From positions 1-53,466 of the forward strand of contig DAHXNF010000033.1 in NCBI GenBank assembly GCA_027366585.1: a stretch of 53,466 bases of DNA, written 5' to 3'. This stretch comes from Thermoplasmatales archaeon. GTDB lineage: Archaea > Thermoplasmatota > Thermoplasmata > Thermoplasmatales > Thermoplasmataceae. The position numbers and the translations under genes are program-made. Positions 53,188 to 53,466 of the stretch are shown here, piece by piece. Under the pieces are notes generated by a model that saw only the letters and a program-made list of their open reading frames with translations, did no database searches and was not told the DNA's origin. Position 1 is the first letter of the stretch, and each line of letters opens with the position of its first letter.

Positions 53188-53466
53188 TTACCTCTGAACC
53201 TCTAAGTATTCCTCAGGCGTCTCTGTTAGCCTGACTGTTGATATCTTCAGTTCCCCACTCCTTGAATACTTCACCTGTACATCCCCTCCAATTTCTCCAG
53301 ACGAAAGCGCAAGAAGAAGATCCTTCATTTTTGGAGTCTTCCTTCCTCCTATCTCAAGGATCACGTCTCCCGGCCTCAGCCCAGCGGAGTATGCAGGCCC
53401 ATTCTTCGTTATTCTGGCAACCAATACGCCTTCCTCAGGATCCACCTCAAACCTCCTTGCAACCTG
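53188..53466 (-). CDS. PDZ-domain C-terminus of a truncated protein (HtrA/serine protease-like or site-2 protease-like)
   Basis: The frame runs off the right edge of the window, so only the last 92 residues are present. They form one PDZ domain: VLVARITKNGPAYSAGLRPGDVILEIGGRKT carries the carboxylate-binding and GLRPGD features, followed by LLLALSSGEIGGDVQVKYSRSGE. This is typical of the C-terminal PDZ of trypsin-like HtrA/DegP proteases, but other PDZ proteins are possible because the catalytic part is not visible. Confidence 0.75.
   Translation of the reverse strand, partial: QVARRFEVDPEEGVLVARITKNGPAYSAGLRPGDVILEIGGRKTPKMKDLLLALSSGEIGGDVQVKYSRSGELKISTVRLTETPEEYLEVQR

Noticed and set aside
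1-53466. CRISPR array
   Set aside because: No series of regularly spaced short repeats with unique spacers was seen. The only periodic repeats are the 126-bp coding repeats of the YVTN gene.

Overview
The window reads as a chromosomal segment of a thermoacidophilic-type euryarchaeon, most likely of the Thermoplasmata (Thermoplasmatales). The archaeal signature genes are a tetraether lipid synthase homologue, archease, pyruvoyl-dependent arginine decarboxylase, archaeal LeuRS, ATP-dependent DNA ligase, an RPA-like single-OB SSB with a Gly-rich tail, a geranylgeranyl-reductase-family flavoprotein, NadM and diphthine-ammonia ligase. Many genes have a TATA box about 23-27 nt before the start codon, which implies leaderless mRNAs. 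The order Thermoplasmatales is an inference from gene content, not from a marker-gene tree.

Layout. 1-5.4 kb: tail of an unknown gene coupled to an M20 peptidase, nadM, a two-gene ABC-2 exporter under a PadR regulator, and an AT-rich polytopic membrane protein of unknown function. 5.5-7.9 kb: an insertion-prone strip with an intact-looking TnpB whose C-terminal tail seems frameshifted, tRNA-Gly(GCC), and a decayed second tnpB. 7.9-19.7 kb: housekeeping genes (tes, archease, pdaD, leuS, an aldolase/SDR fusion, a GGR-family protein, truA, lig, ssb). 19.7-32.5 kb: accessory region with a seven-bladed YVTN surface protein, an Lrp/AsnC regulator, an AhpD-like protein, a TDT transporter, a tightly coupled three-gene operon of unknown function ending in a membrane-anchored zinc-ribbon protein, a GNAT enzyme, a large secreted glycoprotein-like protein, and several gene fragments.

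32.5-43.4 kb: a molybdenum island. It contains moaB-moaC, moaE, moaD-moaA and moeB, then a three-subunit molybdenum hydroxylase (medium-small-large order), XdhC, a CoxG-like protein, a MocA-like cytidylyltransferase and a BtuF-like binding protein without a signal peptide. Together these could make molybdopterin, convert it to the cytidine form, and insert it into one hydroxylase. That enzyme carries the PYRGAGR loop, not the CO dehydrogenase AYRCSFR loop, so CO is unlikely to be its substrate.

43.6-53.5 kb: tRNA-Arg(GCG), a small HEYLH protein, an M24 Xaa-Pro peptidase, an S9 acylaminoacyl-peptidase-like enzyme, an M20 hydrolase adjacent to an OSBS/NSAR-family enolase, Dph6, a COG3375-like GNAT, an MBL-fold hydrolase and the C-terminal PDZ end of a truncated gene. 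The M20 + NSAR-like + GNAT trio resembles the bacterial N-succinyl route that converts D- to L-amino acids. It fits the peptide-scavenging character of the window, which has three M20 peptidases plus M24 and S9 enzymes.
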